A stretch of 54,670 nucleotides of DNA from DATATB01 sp036268995 (GTDB taxonomy: Bacteria; Planctomycetota; Planctomycetia; Pirellulales; PNKZ01): positions 1-54,670 of the forward strand of contig DATATB010000155.1 in NCBI GenBank assembly GCA_036268995.1. Reading direction: 5' to 3'. Shown one piece after another: positions 1 through 8,710 of the stretch (position 1 is the first letter of the stretch; every line of letters starts with the position of its first letter). Position numbers and translations under genes: made by a program. A model generated the notes under the pieces. That model made no database searches and was not told the origin of the DNA. It was given only the letters and a program-made list of their open reading frames with translations.

Positions 1-41
1 AGAAAACCAATTAGCCACTCGCTAGCTTGTTCACAGCAGTG

Positions 42-100
42 GGGCGAGGCTCCTGCCGAGCTGAGTCCAGGTCCATCGAGGCTCGGCAGGAGCCTCACCC
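42..100 (+). repeat. Long hairpin in the cobS leader
   Basis: Two 20-nt arms (42-61 and 81-100) are inverted complements with a single mismatch and are separated by a 19-nt loop. The core arm reads GAGGCTCCTGCCGAGC. The hairpin ends 15 nt before the cobS start codon, so it would be in the 5' leader if transcription starts upstream, and it could affect cobS translation. A degraded half copy of the right arm is seen at 8635-8656, so it is probably a dispersed element and not a cobS-specific switch. I could not recognise a B12-box or any cobalamin riboswitch architecture in it. Confidence 0.6.
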
Positions 101-115
101 TCCCCGCTTCATGAC

Positions 116-901
116 ATGGCAATTACCACCAGCCGCCGAGCTTCGCATCCACTGCGTGGGCTGATCTCGGCCGTTCAATTCCTCACGCGAATCCCGATCT
201 CGACCCCGGCCGACGAGACCTTTGATCTGGCCGCGGCGGCCGCCTGGTTTCCGCTCGTGGGCGCCGCGATCGGGCTGACCACCGGCGGCGTGATCTGGCT
301 CGCGGCCCATGTCTGGTCGGCGTGGCCGGCGGTCGTGCTAGGGCTGGTTTGCGAAGCCCTGCTCACCGGGGCGCTGCACGAGGACGCGCTGGCCGATGTT
401 TGCGACGGTTTTGGCGGCGGCTGGACGCGGGACGACGTATTGCGCATTTTCGAAGATAGCCGCGTCGGCAGCTACGGCGTGCTCGGCCTGTGCCTGGCCG
501 TGCTACTGCGGGCGGACTTGTTTGCCTCGCTGGCTCCTGGAAATGTTGTCGCGGCCGCCATGGCCTCGGCCACTTTGGGACGTTGGGCCATACTACCGGC
601 AATGGCCGCGCTGGCGCCGATCGCCGGTCGATCCAGCTTGGCCGAGCAATCGAGCCACAAATTGGGCGGCCGGCAAGTGCTGTTCGGCAGTCTGCTGGCA
701 CTGCCGGGCGTCTTGCCGATGGCCTGGTTGCTGCCGGTGCGATTGGTTTGCGCCGGCGCGGTGCTGTTGCTGCTGGTGCCGATGGCGGCCGCATACTTTC
801 GCCGCCGCCTCGGCGGATTGACCGGCGATTGCTTGGGCGCCTTGTGCTACCTGGCGCAGTTGGGAGTGCTAGCCAGCGCGGCGGCCGGCTGGACGCCATG
901 A
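116..901 (+). CDS. cobS: Adenosylcobinamide-GDP ribazoletransferase (cobalamin synthase)
   Basis: CobS joins adenosylcobinamide-GDP and alpha-ribazole (or its phosphate) in the last steps of cobalamin assembly at the inner membrane. The 261-aa length is normal for the family. The acidic signature is GALHEDALADVCDGFGGG at residues 85-102, followed by DSRVGSYG near 114-121. Several hydrophobic helices (about 45-80, 120-150, 185-235) fit a polytopic membrane protein. The ATG at 116 is used; an ATG at 111 is out of frame. The stop codon overlaps the start of the cobC-like gene (ATGA, 898-901), indicating translational coupling. The leader holds a long hairpin. Confidence 0.93.
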   Translation: MAITTSRRASHPLRGLISAVQFLTRIPISTPADETFDLAAAAAWFPLVGAAIGLTTGGVIWLAAHVWSAWPAVVLGLVCEALLTGALHEDALADVCDGFGGGWTRDDVLRIFEDSRVGSYGVLGLCLAVLLRADLFASLAPGNVVAAAMASATLGRWAILPAMAALAPIAGRSSLAEQSSHKLGGRQVLFGSLLALPGVLPMAWLLPVRLVCAGAVLLLLVPMAAAYFRRRLGGLTGDCLGALCYLAQLGVLASAAAGWTP

Positions 902-1458
902 GCGCCGGCGGCGGGCCTCGCCGCGTCGTGCTGGTGCGGCATACAAGCGTCGAGGAGGCTTGCCGCGGTCGCTGCTACGGCTCGAGCGACGTCGAACTCA
1001 GCGAGCAAGGCCGGAATGAAGCATGCGAGCTGGCGGCGCGGCTTGCAGAATGGCCGATCACGCACCTGTTTCACAGCGGACTGGCCCGTAGTCGCGAGTG
1101 CGCCGAGCTGGTCGCGCAGCGGTGCGGCGTGGTGGCTGTTGCCGCGCCGGAGTTGGCGGAGATGCATTTTGGCGACTGGGAGCTGTGTACTTGGGATGCG
1201 ATTCATACGGCCGCGCCCGACGCGCTCGATCGCCTGCTGGCCGAGCCGGCCACGTTCGCGCCGCCGGGAGGCGAGACCGTGTTTGCCGTGCGCGATCGCG
1301 TGCTGCGCTGGTATCGCCAGCTACCTGCGACCGGATTGATCGTGGCCATCGCGCACGGCGGCCCCATCGCCGCCCTGCGCGGGACGCTGGCCGGCCTGCC
1401 ACCGGCCGACTGGCCCCAGCTCATTCCGCGACATGGCGAGATCGTCGAGCTCGAGTGA
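898..1458 (+). CDS. cobC: Alpha-ribazole phosphatase / histidine phosphatase family protein
   Basis: This is a 186-aa histidine-phosphatase-superfamily protein. The phosphohistidine motif VLVRHT lies at residues 11-16 (R14, H15), a FGDWE segment near 91-95, and the second catalytic histidine in IAHGG at 151-155. CobC dephosphorylates alpha-ribazole-5'-phosphate or adenosylcobalamin phosphate in nucleotide-loop assembly. The superfamily is broad, so the assignment rests mainly on the four-base ATGA overlap with cobS. The open frame runs back to 490 inside cobS, but the coupled ATG at 898 is the natural start because it places the RHT motif near the N-terminus as in the family. Confidence 0.85.
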   Translation: MSAGGGPRRVVLVRHTSVEEACRGRCYGSSDVELSEQGRNEACELAARLAEWPITHLFHSGLARSRECAELVAQRCGVVAVAAPELAEMHFGDWELCTWDAIHTAAPDALDRLLAEPATFAPPGGETVFAVRDRVLRWYRQLPATGLIVAIAHGGPIAALRGTLAGLPPADWPQLIPRHGEIVELE

Positions 1459-1819
1459 ACCGTGTAAAGTAGCCGTCTCACTGCGCGGCCGTGAAGATTT
1501 GCGTGCCCACTTGTGCCTGGGCCTCGGCATGGCAAGGCTCGAGCGTGGCCTGGCGACGGAACGAAGCGCGTTCGGCGGCCGCCCGCCCGCGAATTCCGTC
1601 TTGGGCCACGCACGCCAGCGGCGGACTTTGAACTTCGGCGATATTTTCGAAGCAATTCCGCTACTAACAGGGGGCGGGCCACTCGCCCGCGTCTGGCTTC
1701 TCGCTTGCACCAGGCGACCGGTCGGCGACAATGGTGGGACATTCACATCGAACGACCGATTCGGTCAGGCAGCATCCGTTATCTAGCGCCGAGTTGTCCA
1801 AGCCATTCCCACGCGGGTC
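1459..1819. other. Intergenic stretch without a supported gene
   Basis: These 361 nt separate cobC from the TPR gene. Several short frames are open on both strands because of high GC content, but none has a plausible ribosome site or recognisable product. One minus-strand frame of about 60 codons ending at 1478 lacks a start codon. No hairpin comparable with the repeats elsewhere in the window was noticed. Confidence 0.5.
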
Positions 1820-3202
1820 TTGCGCGACGTGTCAGATTCGCCCTCAGCCACGATTCCTCGACCGCCCTTCGTCGCCCAGCTCCTCAAGGGAATTGTGGCG
1901 GGCATCGTCGTCAGCCCGATTGCCATGGCGCCGATCGATCGTTTTGCCCCGCTCGCGCTGGGCGCATCGATTGCCGGGGCCGTGTTTCTAGCGGTTTGGA
2001 TGCAGAAGAAGCCGCTGGCCACGTGCGCGGCGGCGGTGCTGATCGGGGCGCTCGCGAATTCCGTCGCCAAAGGCGCTTACCTCGAGCGGCATCACGACGT
2101 CGGATTCGTGTTGTTGCCAGCCTTTGGCATCGGGTTCTTTGCAGCCTGGTGTATTTGTAGCGCGCGCGGCGGTTGGCGGCGAGCGGGCATGACGGGCTGG
2201 TTCTGCGCTAGTTTGGCGGCCGCGTTATTCATTAACGGCCAGCAGTTGCTCGTGCACGTGCAGAATTGGAACGACCGGCGTCTTGAAGCATCCGCACAAG
2301 GAGCGCTGCGCGAGATGCCCACGATTGACCGCGTCGAAATCCGCGCGAGCGACGGTTCGCCCACGGCGACCTGGTCATTGGGACGAACGCTCATCGGCAG
2401 CGAGGCCGAAGAATTGGCCGCTCAGTGGAGGAGCGTCGGCTTTCATTATGACCGGGAAAACTCCGGCTTCGACTATCAGCCCTCATTGCACGAGCTGCGA
2501 TTTTATCGCGACGGCAAGACCGTGAAACGTATTAAGGTGAACGTCGGGCATTCTTCATTCCAGTTCGATGCCCACCATCATCGAGATTGTACATTTATCA
2601 TCCATTGGCACGTTTACAACGACCCTCTCATACTCGGCGAGCTAGTGCCAGTGGACGACGTACGCGCCTTTGCAGCGGCAGGTGCGGCATTTCAGTGCCA
2701 GCATATCGACAACAACCGGGCGATCGAGCTGTACGAAAAAGCTGTTGCGCTTGACCCGCAAAACCGACACTACCCGTGGAATTTCGGCCTCTTTTGCCGC
2801 GAGATCGGAGAGCAAGCGCGCGCCGTCGAGGCATTTTCTCGCGTTATCGCATTGGACAGCACGCACACGTTGGGTTTGGCCCTGCGCGCCGACTGCTACG
2901 AAAAGCTCGGTCGACCGGCCGATGCGATCGCGGACTACAGTACACTTTTGAACGGCAACCCTGGTCACCTGTCGGCATTCTACCGCCGCGGCGTTCAGTA
3001 TTTCGAACAGGGCGATTTCATACGCGCCATTGCTGATTTCGACAGCGCGCTATCAATCGGGCTGAACAATGCGGACCGTGCTCGCGCTAAACAGCTGCGC
3101 AGCCGCGCATTCACACTTTACCGGCAGGCAGCCGCGCCCACCGTCAAAGCCAAGCCGGCATCGCCCGCTACCACTTCCAGCCGGAGCGCAACTGGTCGTT
3201 GA
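1820..3202 (+). CDS. Polytopic membrane protein with C-terminal TPR repeats
   Basis: The protein has 460 aa if the TTG at 1820 is used; a GTG at 1829 is equally possible and neither has a clear ribosome site. Residues about 20-140 contain four or five hydrophobic segments. A soluble region follows (about 145-300) that I do not recognise; it contains a His-rich FDAHHHRDCTF stretch. Residues about 305-430 read as tetratricopeptide repeats, with AIELYEKAVALDP, AVEAFSRVIALD and AIADFDSALSIG each in the canonical position. The C-terminal tail is Ala/Ser-rich. TPRs usually mediate protein contacts; a specific role cannot be given. The 3' end overlaps the convergent dehydrogenase gene by 35 nt. Confidence 0.75.
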   Translation: MRDVSDSPSATIPRPPFVAQLLKGIVAGIVVSPIAMAPIDRFAPLALGASIAGAVFLAVWMQKKPLATCAAAVLIGALANSVAKGAYLERHHDVGFVLLPAFGIGFFAAWCICSARGGWRRAGMTGWFCASLAAALFINGQQLLVHVQNWNDRRLEASAQGALREMPTIDRVEIRASDGSPTATWSLGRTLIGSEAEELAAQWRSVGFHYDRENSGFDYQPSLHELRFYRDGKTVKRIKVNVGHSSFQFDAHHHRDCTFIIHWHVYNDPLILGELVPVDDVRAFAAAGAAFQCQHIDNNRAIELYEKAVALDPQNRHYPWNFGLFCREIGEQARAVEAFSRVIALDSTHTLGLALRADCYEKLGRPADAIADYSTLLNGNPGHLSAFYRRGVQYFEQGDFIRAIADFDSALSIGLNNADRARAKQLRSRAFTLYRQAAAPTVKAKPASPATTSSRSATGR

Positions 3203-4151
3203 CGATGCAGCCTTCGGGCCAGTGGCCGCGGTGGAGATCTACGAGGCACTGGGCGGCCAAGGTGCTCATGGCGTCGAGCGAGGTTTGATCGAGCCCGCCC
3301 ATGTGCGGGCAAAGCACGACGTTGTTCATCCGCACCAGTGGGCTGTCGGCCGGGAGCGGCTCGGATTTAAAAACGTCCAAGCCGGCGGCGGATAGCTGGC
3401 CGCTGGTCAGCGCGGTGGCCAGGGCCTGCTCGTCCACCAGCCCGCCACGGGCCGTGTTGATGAGCACCGCGCCGCGCTTCATCTTCTTGAGCGAAGCGGT
3501 GTTGATGAGGTCGGTGGTTTCGGCCGTACACGGCAGGTGCAGGCTCACGATGTCGGCCCCGGCCAGAACTTCGTCCAACGACATCAGCTGCACATCGTGC
3601 TTGTCGGCAAATGCACGGTCGGGAAAGGGATCGTAGGCGATAACCTTCAAGCCCAAGCCATGCGCGCGCGGCACGATGGCCTTGCCAATGCGGCCCAGGC
3701 CCAGCAGGCCGAGCGTGTTGCCGGCCAGCCGGCGGACCGTGTTGCGACGCCATTGGCCCTGGCGAATCTCCTGATCGCGGGCCGGCAGATCGCGAAAGAT
3801 GCTGGTCACCAGCGCGATGGCCTGCTCGGCGACCGAGTCGTGGTTGGTGCCGGGCGTGATCGCCACGGCCACGCCATGCTCGGTGGCCGCGGCCACGTCG
3901 ATCGAATCGTAACCGACGCCCACCCGGGCAATACACCGCAGTTTGGATGCGGCCAGCACCTGCCGGCTGTAGAGTTCGACGCTGGCCAGCACGCCGTCGA
4001 TGCCGCGCACCAGGTCGATCAAGGCTTCGGGGCCCAATTGCGTGGCGTCCACCTTGGGCATCACGATTTCAAAGCCAGCCTGCTCGAGCACCGCCCGCCA
4101 AGGGCCGCGGCCATCGCTGAACGCCGTGGGAGTAATTAGGATTTTGGTCAT
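3168..4151 (-). CDS. D-isomer-specific 2-hydroxyacid dehydrogenase (phosphoglycerate dehydrogenase-like)
   Basis: This 327-aa protein has the full two-domain fold of NAD-dependent D-2-hydroxyacid dehydrogenases. The dinucleotide site GLGRIG is at 151-156, with an acidic residue after the second strand (YDPFPD, 173-178). The catalytic triad is visible as Arg235 in NTARGG, Glu264 in KSEPL and His283 in CPHMGG. It is short for SerA, with no ACT or intervening domain, so it could be a phosphoglycerate, glyoxylate or hydroxypyruvate reductase; substrate cannot be told from sequence. It is transcribed against its neighbours, and its tail overlaps the TPR gene. Confidence 0.85.
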   Translation of the reverse strand: MTKILITPTAFSDGRGPWRAVLEQAGFEIVMPKVDATQLGPEALIDLVRGIDGVLASVELYSRQVLAASKLRCIARVGVGYDSIDVAAATEHGVAVAITPGTNHDSVAEQAIALVTSIFRDLPARDQEIRQGQWRRNTVRRLAGNTLGLLGLGRIGKAIVPRAHGLGLKVIAYDPFPDRAFADKHDVQLMSLDEVLAGADIVSLHLPCTAETTDLINTASLKKMKRGAVLINTARGGLVDEQALATALTSGQLSAAGLDVFKSEPLPADSPLVRMNNVVLCPHMGGLDQTSLDAMSTLAAQCLVDLHRGHWPEGCIVNDQLRSGWKW

Positions 4152-4475
4152 CGGATTCTAATGGGGGGAAAAATCGAAAGAATTGGCCGGCTGGCAGCCG
4201 GCCAATGCGTTTCGGCACGTTCTAACGCGCCCCCGCCGCAGCGGCAAGCCGCCAGCAGCATTGGGCGTTATCTCGTAGGTGCCGCGAGCCGAGCGGCACC
4301 GGGAGTACTAATCGCCTCGCTTCACAGGCCCGGCTCGGCTCGCCGGGCCTACGACGGGGCCGCGTCAAGCCGCCAGCAGCGAACTGGCGACCACCCGGTT
4401 GCAACACCTTGGGCAGGGCTTCTACAATTTGCACCAGTCGAGCGTCCGTCCCTTCAAAGCGAAAGCGAACCGCGT
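4152..4475. other. Intergenic region carrying a REP pair, upstream of cobL
   Basis: This 324-nt stretch lies between the divergent starts of the dehydrogenase and cobL. It contains the REP pair at 4275-4353. The cobL frame stays open through it (an ATG lies at 4161), but translation of the palindromes gives repeat-derived residues unlike any CbiE N-terminus, so it is treated as non-coding. The motif AAGCCGCCAGCAGC occurs twice around the REP pair (near 4247 and 4369). Confidence 0.6.
4275..4353. repeat. REP pair A (stem classes Y and W)
   Basis: The left hairpin begins GTAG and has an 8-bp stem (arm GGTGCCGC, loop GAGCCGA, arm GCGGCACC). A 26-nt spacer follows, then the inverted partner with a different stem (arm GGCCCGGC, loop TCGGCTC, arm GCCGGGCC) ending in CTAC. 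This is the only pair with an intact GGCCCGGC-type stem. It lies 122 nt before the likely cobL start. Confidence 0.85.
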
Positions 4476-5723
4476 TTGGCCGACAACCAGCGAATCCAGA
4501 TTATCGGCATCGGCGACGACGGCCTCGACGGGCTGACCAGCGCGGCGCGCGGCCTTATCCAGCGGGCCGACCTGCTGTTGGGGGCCGAACACACGCTGGC
4601 CCTGGTGCCGTCGTTTGCGGGCGAGCGGATGGTGGCCGGCGGCAACCTCGAGCGCGTGGTCGAGCGCATCAAGGCGGCCGGCAGCCAGCGGGTGGTAGTG
4701 CTCGTCTCGGGCGACCCGCTGTTTTATGGTCTGGCCCGGTTCTTGTGCGAGCAGTTGGGCAAGGACCGCTTCGAGGTCCTGCCGCATGTGAGCAGCATGC
4801 AACTGGCTTTCGCCCGGGTGAAAGAGAGCTGGGAAGACGCGTATCTGACCAACCTGGCGAATCATCCGCTGGACCAGGTGGTGGAAAAAATCCGCACGGC
4901 CGCAAAGGTCGGCCTGTTCACCACTGAGGAAACGTCGCCGGCGGCCGTGGCCCGCGAGTTGCTGGCTCGCAAGATCGATTATTTTTCCGCTTACGTTTGC
5001 GAGAACCTCGGCTCGCCCGACGAGCGGGTGACACAGGGCGAGCTGTCCGAGCTGTTGGACGAAACATTTGCGCCGCTGAACGTGATGGTGCTGGTGCGCA
5101 AGCCCGACATGCCCGACCGGCCCAGCGAGCGGATCGGCCGCCGCTTGTTTGGCAATCCGGACGAGGCGTTTTTGCAATCGAAGCCCAAGAAGGGGCTGTT
5201 GACGCCGGCCGAAGTGCGCTCGATGGCGCTGGCGCAAATGGATTTGGGCGTGCGCAGCACGGTCTGGGATATCGGCGCCGGCAGCGGCTCGGTGGCCATC
5301 GAAGCGGCGCAGATTGCCAGCCAAGGCACGACTTACGCCATCGAAATGGATCCCGAAGACCACGCCCTCATCCGGGCCAATGCCGACAAGTTCGGCGTGA
5401 CCAACCTGGTGGCCATCCTGGGCCCAGCACCCGATGCCTGGGCCAACCTGCCCGATCCCGACAGCGTGTTCGTCGGCGGCAGCGGCCGTGAGATTGGCCG
5501 CATTGCAGATTTGGCTTACGACCGCCTGCGGCCGCGTGGCCGCCTGGTGGCCAACGTGGGCGGGATCGAAAACCTGAGCGATCTGCACGCCACGCTCGAA
5601 CGCCGAGCGGGCGACGTGCAGGTCTGGATGATCAATGTCGCGCGCGGCACGTATCAGCTCGAACGCGTGCGGTTCGATGCTTTGAATCCCACCTTCCTGC
5701 TGGCCGTAGTCAAAGGCGGCTAG
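4476..5723 (+). CDS. cobL: Precorrin-6Y C5,15-methyltransferase (decarboxylating), CbiE-CbiT fusion
   Basis: The 415-aa protein is a two-domain corrin-ring methylase. Residues 1 to about 210 match the CbiE tetrapyrrole methylase fold (IIGIGDDGLDGL at the start, VLVSGDPLFYG near 80-90). Residues about 235-415 match CbiT, with the SAM-binding DIGAGSGS at 265-272. It methylates C5 and C15 of the corrin ring and decarboxylates the C12 acetate. The TTG at 4476 is chosen because the tetrapyrrole-methylase strand begins six codons later and the upstream frame crosses a REP pair. The gene is separated from cobS/cobC by two unrelated genes, so the cobalamin set is split. The BshB1-like gene follows after 21 nt. 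Confidence 0.88.
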   Translation: MADNQRIQIIGIGDDGLDGLTSAARGLIQRADLLLGAEHTLALVPSFAGERMVAGGNLERVVERIKAAGSQRVVVLVSGDPLFYGLARFLCEQLGKDRFEVLPHVSSMQLAFARVKESWEDAYLTNLANHPLDQVVEKIRTAAKVGLFTTEETSPAAVARELLARKIDYFSAYVCENLGSPDERVTQGELSELLDETFAPLNVMVLVRKPDMPDRPSERIGRRLFGNPDEAFLQSKPKKGLLTPAEVRSMALAQMDLGVRSTVWDIGAGSGSVAIEAAQIASQGTTYAIEMDPEDHALIRANADKFGVTNLVAILGPAPDAWANLPDPDSVFVGGSGREIGRIADLAYDRLRPRGRLVANVGGIENLSDLHATLERRAGDVQVWMINVARGTYQLERVRFDALNPTFLLAVVKGG

Positions 5724-5744
5724 CGGCGACGCTGGCGTGAATCT

Positions 5745-6512
5745 ATGGTCGATCAGCCGCAAACGCTTGACGTGATCGCCGTGGGAGCCCATCCCGACGA
5801 TGTCGAAATCGCCTGCGGTGGCACGTTGGCAAAACTGGCCCGGCAAGGGTATCGGATCGGCATTGTCGATCTAACCGATGGCGAGCCGACGCCCATGTCG
5901 CCGGGGCCAGAGGTGCGGCTGGCCGAAGCCCAACGGGCGGCCGAAGTGCTCGGCGTCTGCACGCGCATCCAATTGGGGCTCTCGAATCGCCGGCTATTCG
6001 ACAGCTTCGAGGCACGCGTGGCCTTGGCCATCGAGCTGCGCCGCTATCGTCCGCGGCTGGTGCTGGGCTTTGGCGAAAAGACGCCGATGGCGTCGCCCGA
6101 TCACTGGCAGGCCATGCAGATCACGGACGCGGCGATCTTTTACTCGCGTCTGACGAAGTGGGACGAATACTTCCAAGGCCTGCCGGTCCACACGGTTTCC
6201 ACGCACCTGTATTTCACGCTGGCGTTCCACTCGCTCGAGCCGCCGCCGGGCGCGGGGCACCTGGTGGCCGAGATTGGCGACACGCTCGAGACCAAGCTGG
6301 CCGCCGTGCGTTGTTATCAAACGCAATTCCCACCGGCCAAGGCCCACGTGCTCGAGCGTGTGCGGGCGATGGCTTTGCAGCAGGGCGCGGCGGCCGGTTA
6401 CACGGCCGGCGAACTCTTCGCCAGCCCCCGCACGCTGGGCACGCGCGACCTAATGCACTTCCTCTTCGGCCTCGCCCCCGGCGACGAGCCCCGCAAGGAA
6501 GACGTGCGGTAG
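5745..6512 (+). CDS. PIG-L/LmbE family deacetylase, BshB1-like
   Basis: This 255-aa zinc-dependent N-acetylglucosaminyl deacetylase family protein carries the metal motif AHPDD at residues 15-19 and a conserved DLTDGEPTP segment near 42-50. The overall pattern (VGAHPDDVEIACGGTLAKL, then TRIQLGL and a SPDHWQA histidine near 121-127) resembles BshB1, which deacetylates GlcNAc-malate in bacillithiol synthesis. That substrate is inference from resemblance; no bshA or bshC is in the window. It starts 21 nt after cobL and is probably cotranscribed with it. Confidence 0.82.
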   Translation: MVDQPQTLDVIAVGAHPDDVEIACGGTLAKLARQGYRIGIVDLTDGEPTPMSPGPEVRLAEAQRAAEVLGVCTRIQLGLSNRRLFDSFEARVALAIELRRYRPRLVLGFGEKTPMASPDHWQAMQITDAAIFYSRLTKWDEYFQGLPVHTVSTHLYFTLAFHSLEPPPGAGHLVAEIGDTLETKLAAVRCYQTQFPPAKAHVLERVRAMALQQGAAAGYTAGELFASPRTLGTRDLMHFLFGLAPGDEPRKEDVR

Positions 6513-6538
6513 CGAGCAATACCCAGGGAACAAGTCTC

Positions 6539-6814
6539 ATGCGGATGCTCGTGGCTTTATTGGCGCTTTTGATTCTGGTTTGCGCGGGAGCTTGCGCTTA
6601 TCTGGTGCTCTGCGCTCTGGACCCGACCCCAGGGGCGAATTTGGCGCTGATGGGGCTTCCGGTCCTCGCGCTGCCGATGGGCACCGCTTGGCTGGTTATC
6701 GCCGGAATCGTTGTGTACAGCCCAAGTCGGTTTTCGACTCGCGAACGTACGGCGCTGCTGGCAAGTTCGATCCTATTCTTGCTACCCTTGATCGCGCTCG
6801 TGGCTCTTGGATAA
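6539..6814 (+). CDS. Small three-helix membrane protein of unknown function
   Basis: This is a 91-aa hydrophobic protein with segments at about 3-25, 38-59 and 71-90, joined by short loops; the second loop has the charged SRFSTRERT. The ATG at 6539 follows the deacetylase stop by 26 nt, with CAGGGAACAAG upstream as a modest ribosome site. It ends 5 nt before the next start, so it is probably in the same transcript. I do not recognise the family, and no catalytic or binding motif is visible. Confidence 0.6.
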   Translation: MRMLVALLALLILVCAGACAYLVLCALDPTPGANLALMGLPVLALPMGTAWLVIAGIVVYSPSRFSTRERTALLASSILFLLPLIALVALG

Positions 6815-6819
6815 AGCCG

Positions 6820-8619
6820 ATGCCGAAATTATTTAAATTGCTGCTTCTGTCGCAATGTGCCGCGCTCGTGTGCCCCTCCGCATCGCGGGCCGAGCCGCGG
6901 TTTCTGGTGGCGTTTGTCGATGGCGAGCGTACTTCGGCCACGGCGGCTGAGATGCCGTGGACGGCCAGCGATGCGACGTTGCCGGACACGGGACCGGTGC
7001 GGCTGAAGGACAAGCCGGTGCGCTGGATTCGCGATCCGCAGCAGCCGCAGGTCGCGCCGGCCGGTCCGACGGTCGAATTCTTTGGCGGCGACGTGCTGCC
7101 GGCCAAAGTGCTGGCCTATGAAAAAGGGACCGAGAGTCCGGCCGGCAGCTATTTGCTCGTCGAGCCCGCGGCGCTCGGCGACGAAACGACCGACAAGCCG
7201 CCGTCCGTTCGCGTCAGCACCGCGTGGATTAAACGCGTCGTCTGGGAATCGCGGCGCGGCAGCCGTTATGAGCCCGGCTCGCTGTTTTTTCGCGACGGCC
7301 GGCAAACCAGCTTCCGCGCCGCCCGCTGGACCGAAGGGGGTGTGCGGCTGCTCGAAGAGCATGGCACGGTGCTGGTCACGTTCGATCAGATTGCCGAGTT
7401 GCACTTTCCGCTGGCCGATCCCTGGTCGACGTATCTCGCGCAGCTCGCTATCTTGTCTCCGGACGCCGCCGCCTGGCTGCTGCACATCGAAACGGTCGCC
7501 GGGCTCAAGGCCACGGCGTCGACCACCCGCAGCCGCTTGCTGCGTTCTACCGCTCCCGGGAGCGCCGGCCCCAGCCTGATGTTGCAGCCGGCCTGGTGTC
7601 TCGATCCGCTGGTTGTCCCCTGCTCCAGTGCCAGCGGTTGGACATTTTTTGCGCCCGACGAAGTGCCGCTCAGCTCGCTCGTGCCGCGCCGGGCCGTGCA
7701 ACGCGCCATGCTGGGTGCCGGCTGGCCGCAGTATGCCGTCGACGCCAATATCCAGGGCGGCCCGCTACGCAGCGGCGACGAGCAATTCGGCTGGGGCTAT
7801 GGCGTCCACGCTTACAGCCAACTCGAATTTGACCTGCCGCCGTTTGCCCGATCCTTTTCCGTACACTTGGGCCTGGACGAAGCGGCCGGCAGCGGCGGCT
7901 GCGTTCGGGCCACCGTGTCGGTCGCAGGCCCGCACGCGGCCACGCTCTTCGCCAGTTCCGCCATCGTCGGCTCGTCGGAAACGATCGCCACCGGCCCGCT
8001 CGAATTCGAAGACCAGCAGGGCGGCGCCGCTCGGTTGCGTCTGATGGTCGATCCGCTGGCCGCTGGCCGGCCGCCGGGGGCCGATCCCTTGGACATTCGC
8101 GACACGTTCGATTGGCTCGAACCGCTGGTGCAACTCGATCCCGACGCACTGCGGCACGCGCTGGCCCAGCGCTCGGCCGAGACGCTGGCCCAACTTGCCG
8201 GCTGGAACCTGCCGGGCGAAGCGGGCCAGGGCTGGCGCGTGGTCAACCAGCCGCGCTCGGCCACGCATCCCGAGCGTGGCTTCCGCCTAATGCTCGAGGC
8301 GACCACTTCGCCGCTGGTGTTGCGCCGCAAATTCCGTATCGAAGCCGGCCGAGATCAACTCGAATGGCTCTGCCGGCCGCTGTTGGCCGAAGGGGCCGCA
8401 TGCACCGTGCAAGTGGCAGCGGGCGGCAAGCAACTCGACAATCTGCGCATCGCCCATGACGAGCAGATGTCCGGCCCGCGACGCACTTCGCTGGCTGCTT
8501 TTGCCGGCCGCGACGTCGAAGTCTCGCTCACGCTCACCACCGCCAAAACGCCCCTGATCGTCGATTGGGAGCGGCTGGAACTGGTCGCCGACGAGCCTGT
8601 GAAACCGGCAAAGCCCTGA
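6820..8619 (+). CDS. Secreted protein with NPCBM-like carbohydrate-binding domain
   Basis: A 599-aa protein with an N-terminal signal peptide (about 1-24, cleavage near SRAEPRF). Residues about 285-430 resemble the NPCBM/NEW2 galactose-binding-like module: GGPLRSGDEQFGWGYGVH is followed by a beta strand and then SFSVHLGLDEAAG. This is a common arrangement in planctomycetal secreted proteins. The N-terminal part (about 60-200) is beta-rich and unassigned; the C-terminal 150 residues look like a second beta-sandwich. The ATG at 6820 follows the small membrane gene by 5 nt. It lies just upstream of the ECF sigma gene, but a functional link is speculation. Confidence 0.75.
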   Translation: MPKLFKLLLLSQCAALVCPSASRAEPRFLVAFVDGERTSATAAEMPWTASDATLPDTGPVRLKDKPVRWIRDPQQPQVAPAGPTVEFFGGDVLPAKVLAYEKGTESPAGSYLLVEPAALGDETTDKPPSVRVSTAWIKRVVWESRRGSRYEPGSLFFRDGRQTSFRAARWTEGGVRLLEEHGTVLVTFDQIAELHFPLADPWSTYLAQLAILSPDAAAWLLHIETVAGLKATASTTRSRLLRSTAPGSAGPSLMLQPAWCLDPLVVPCSSASGWTFFAPDEVPLSSLVPRRAVQRAMLGAGWPQYAVDANIQGGPLRSGDEQFGWGYGVHAYSQLEFDLPPFARSFSVHLGLDEAAGSGGCVRATVSVAGPHAATLFASSAIVGSSETIATGPLEFEDQQGGAARLRLMVDPLAAGRPPGADPLDIRDTFDWLEPLVQLDPDALRHALAQRSAETLAQLAGWNLPGEAGQGWRVVNQPRSATHPERGFRLMLEATTSPLVLRRKFRIEAGRDQLEWLCRPLLAEGAACTVQVAAGGKQLDNLRIAHDEQMSGPRRTSLAAFAGRDVEVSLTLTTAKTPLIVDWERLELVADEPVKPAKP

Positions 8620-8634
8620 ATCTCGCTGGCTGTT

Positions 8635-8656
8635 GGCTCGGCAACGAGCCTCACCC
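8635..8656. repeat. Degraded half copy of the cobS-leader hairpin element
   Basis: The segment GGCTCGGCAACGAGCCTC with following ACCC matches the right arm of the 42-100 hairpin at almost every position and sits in the short gap between the NPCBM gene and the sigma-factor gene. It shows that the cobS-leader hairpin belongs to a dispersed family. It also explains why the sigma-factor frame appears open upstream of its likely start. Confidence 0.45.
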
Positions 8657-8710
8657 GCCAGCCCTGGCGGCAGCTACCGGGCGGCTGTCGGCTCCAGTAC
8701 CATAGATTGC

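Noticed and set aside
1..115. Cobalamin riboswitch upstream of cobS
   Set aside because: Only 115 nt are available in the window, and they hold a simple hairpin of a dispersed family. No B12-box-like segment was recognised.
1433..1786. Small open frame of 117 codons between cobC and the TPR gene
   Set aside because: It overlaps the end of cobC, has no ribosome site, and shows no protein-like pattern. Competing frames on the other strand are equally long.
4161..4475. N-terminal extension of CobL to the ATG at 4161
   Set aside because: The added 105 residues translate a REP pair and flanking non-coding DNA, and the CbiE fold begins right after the TTG at 4476.
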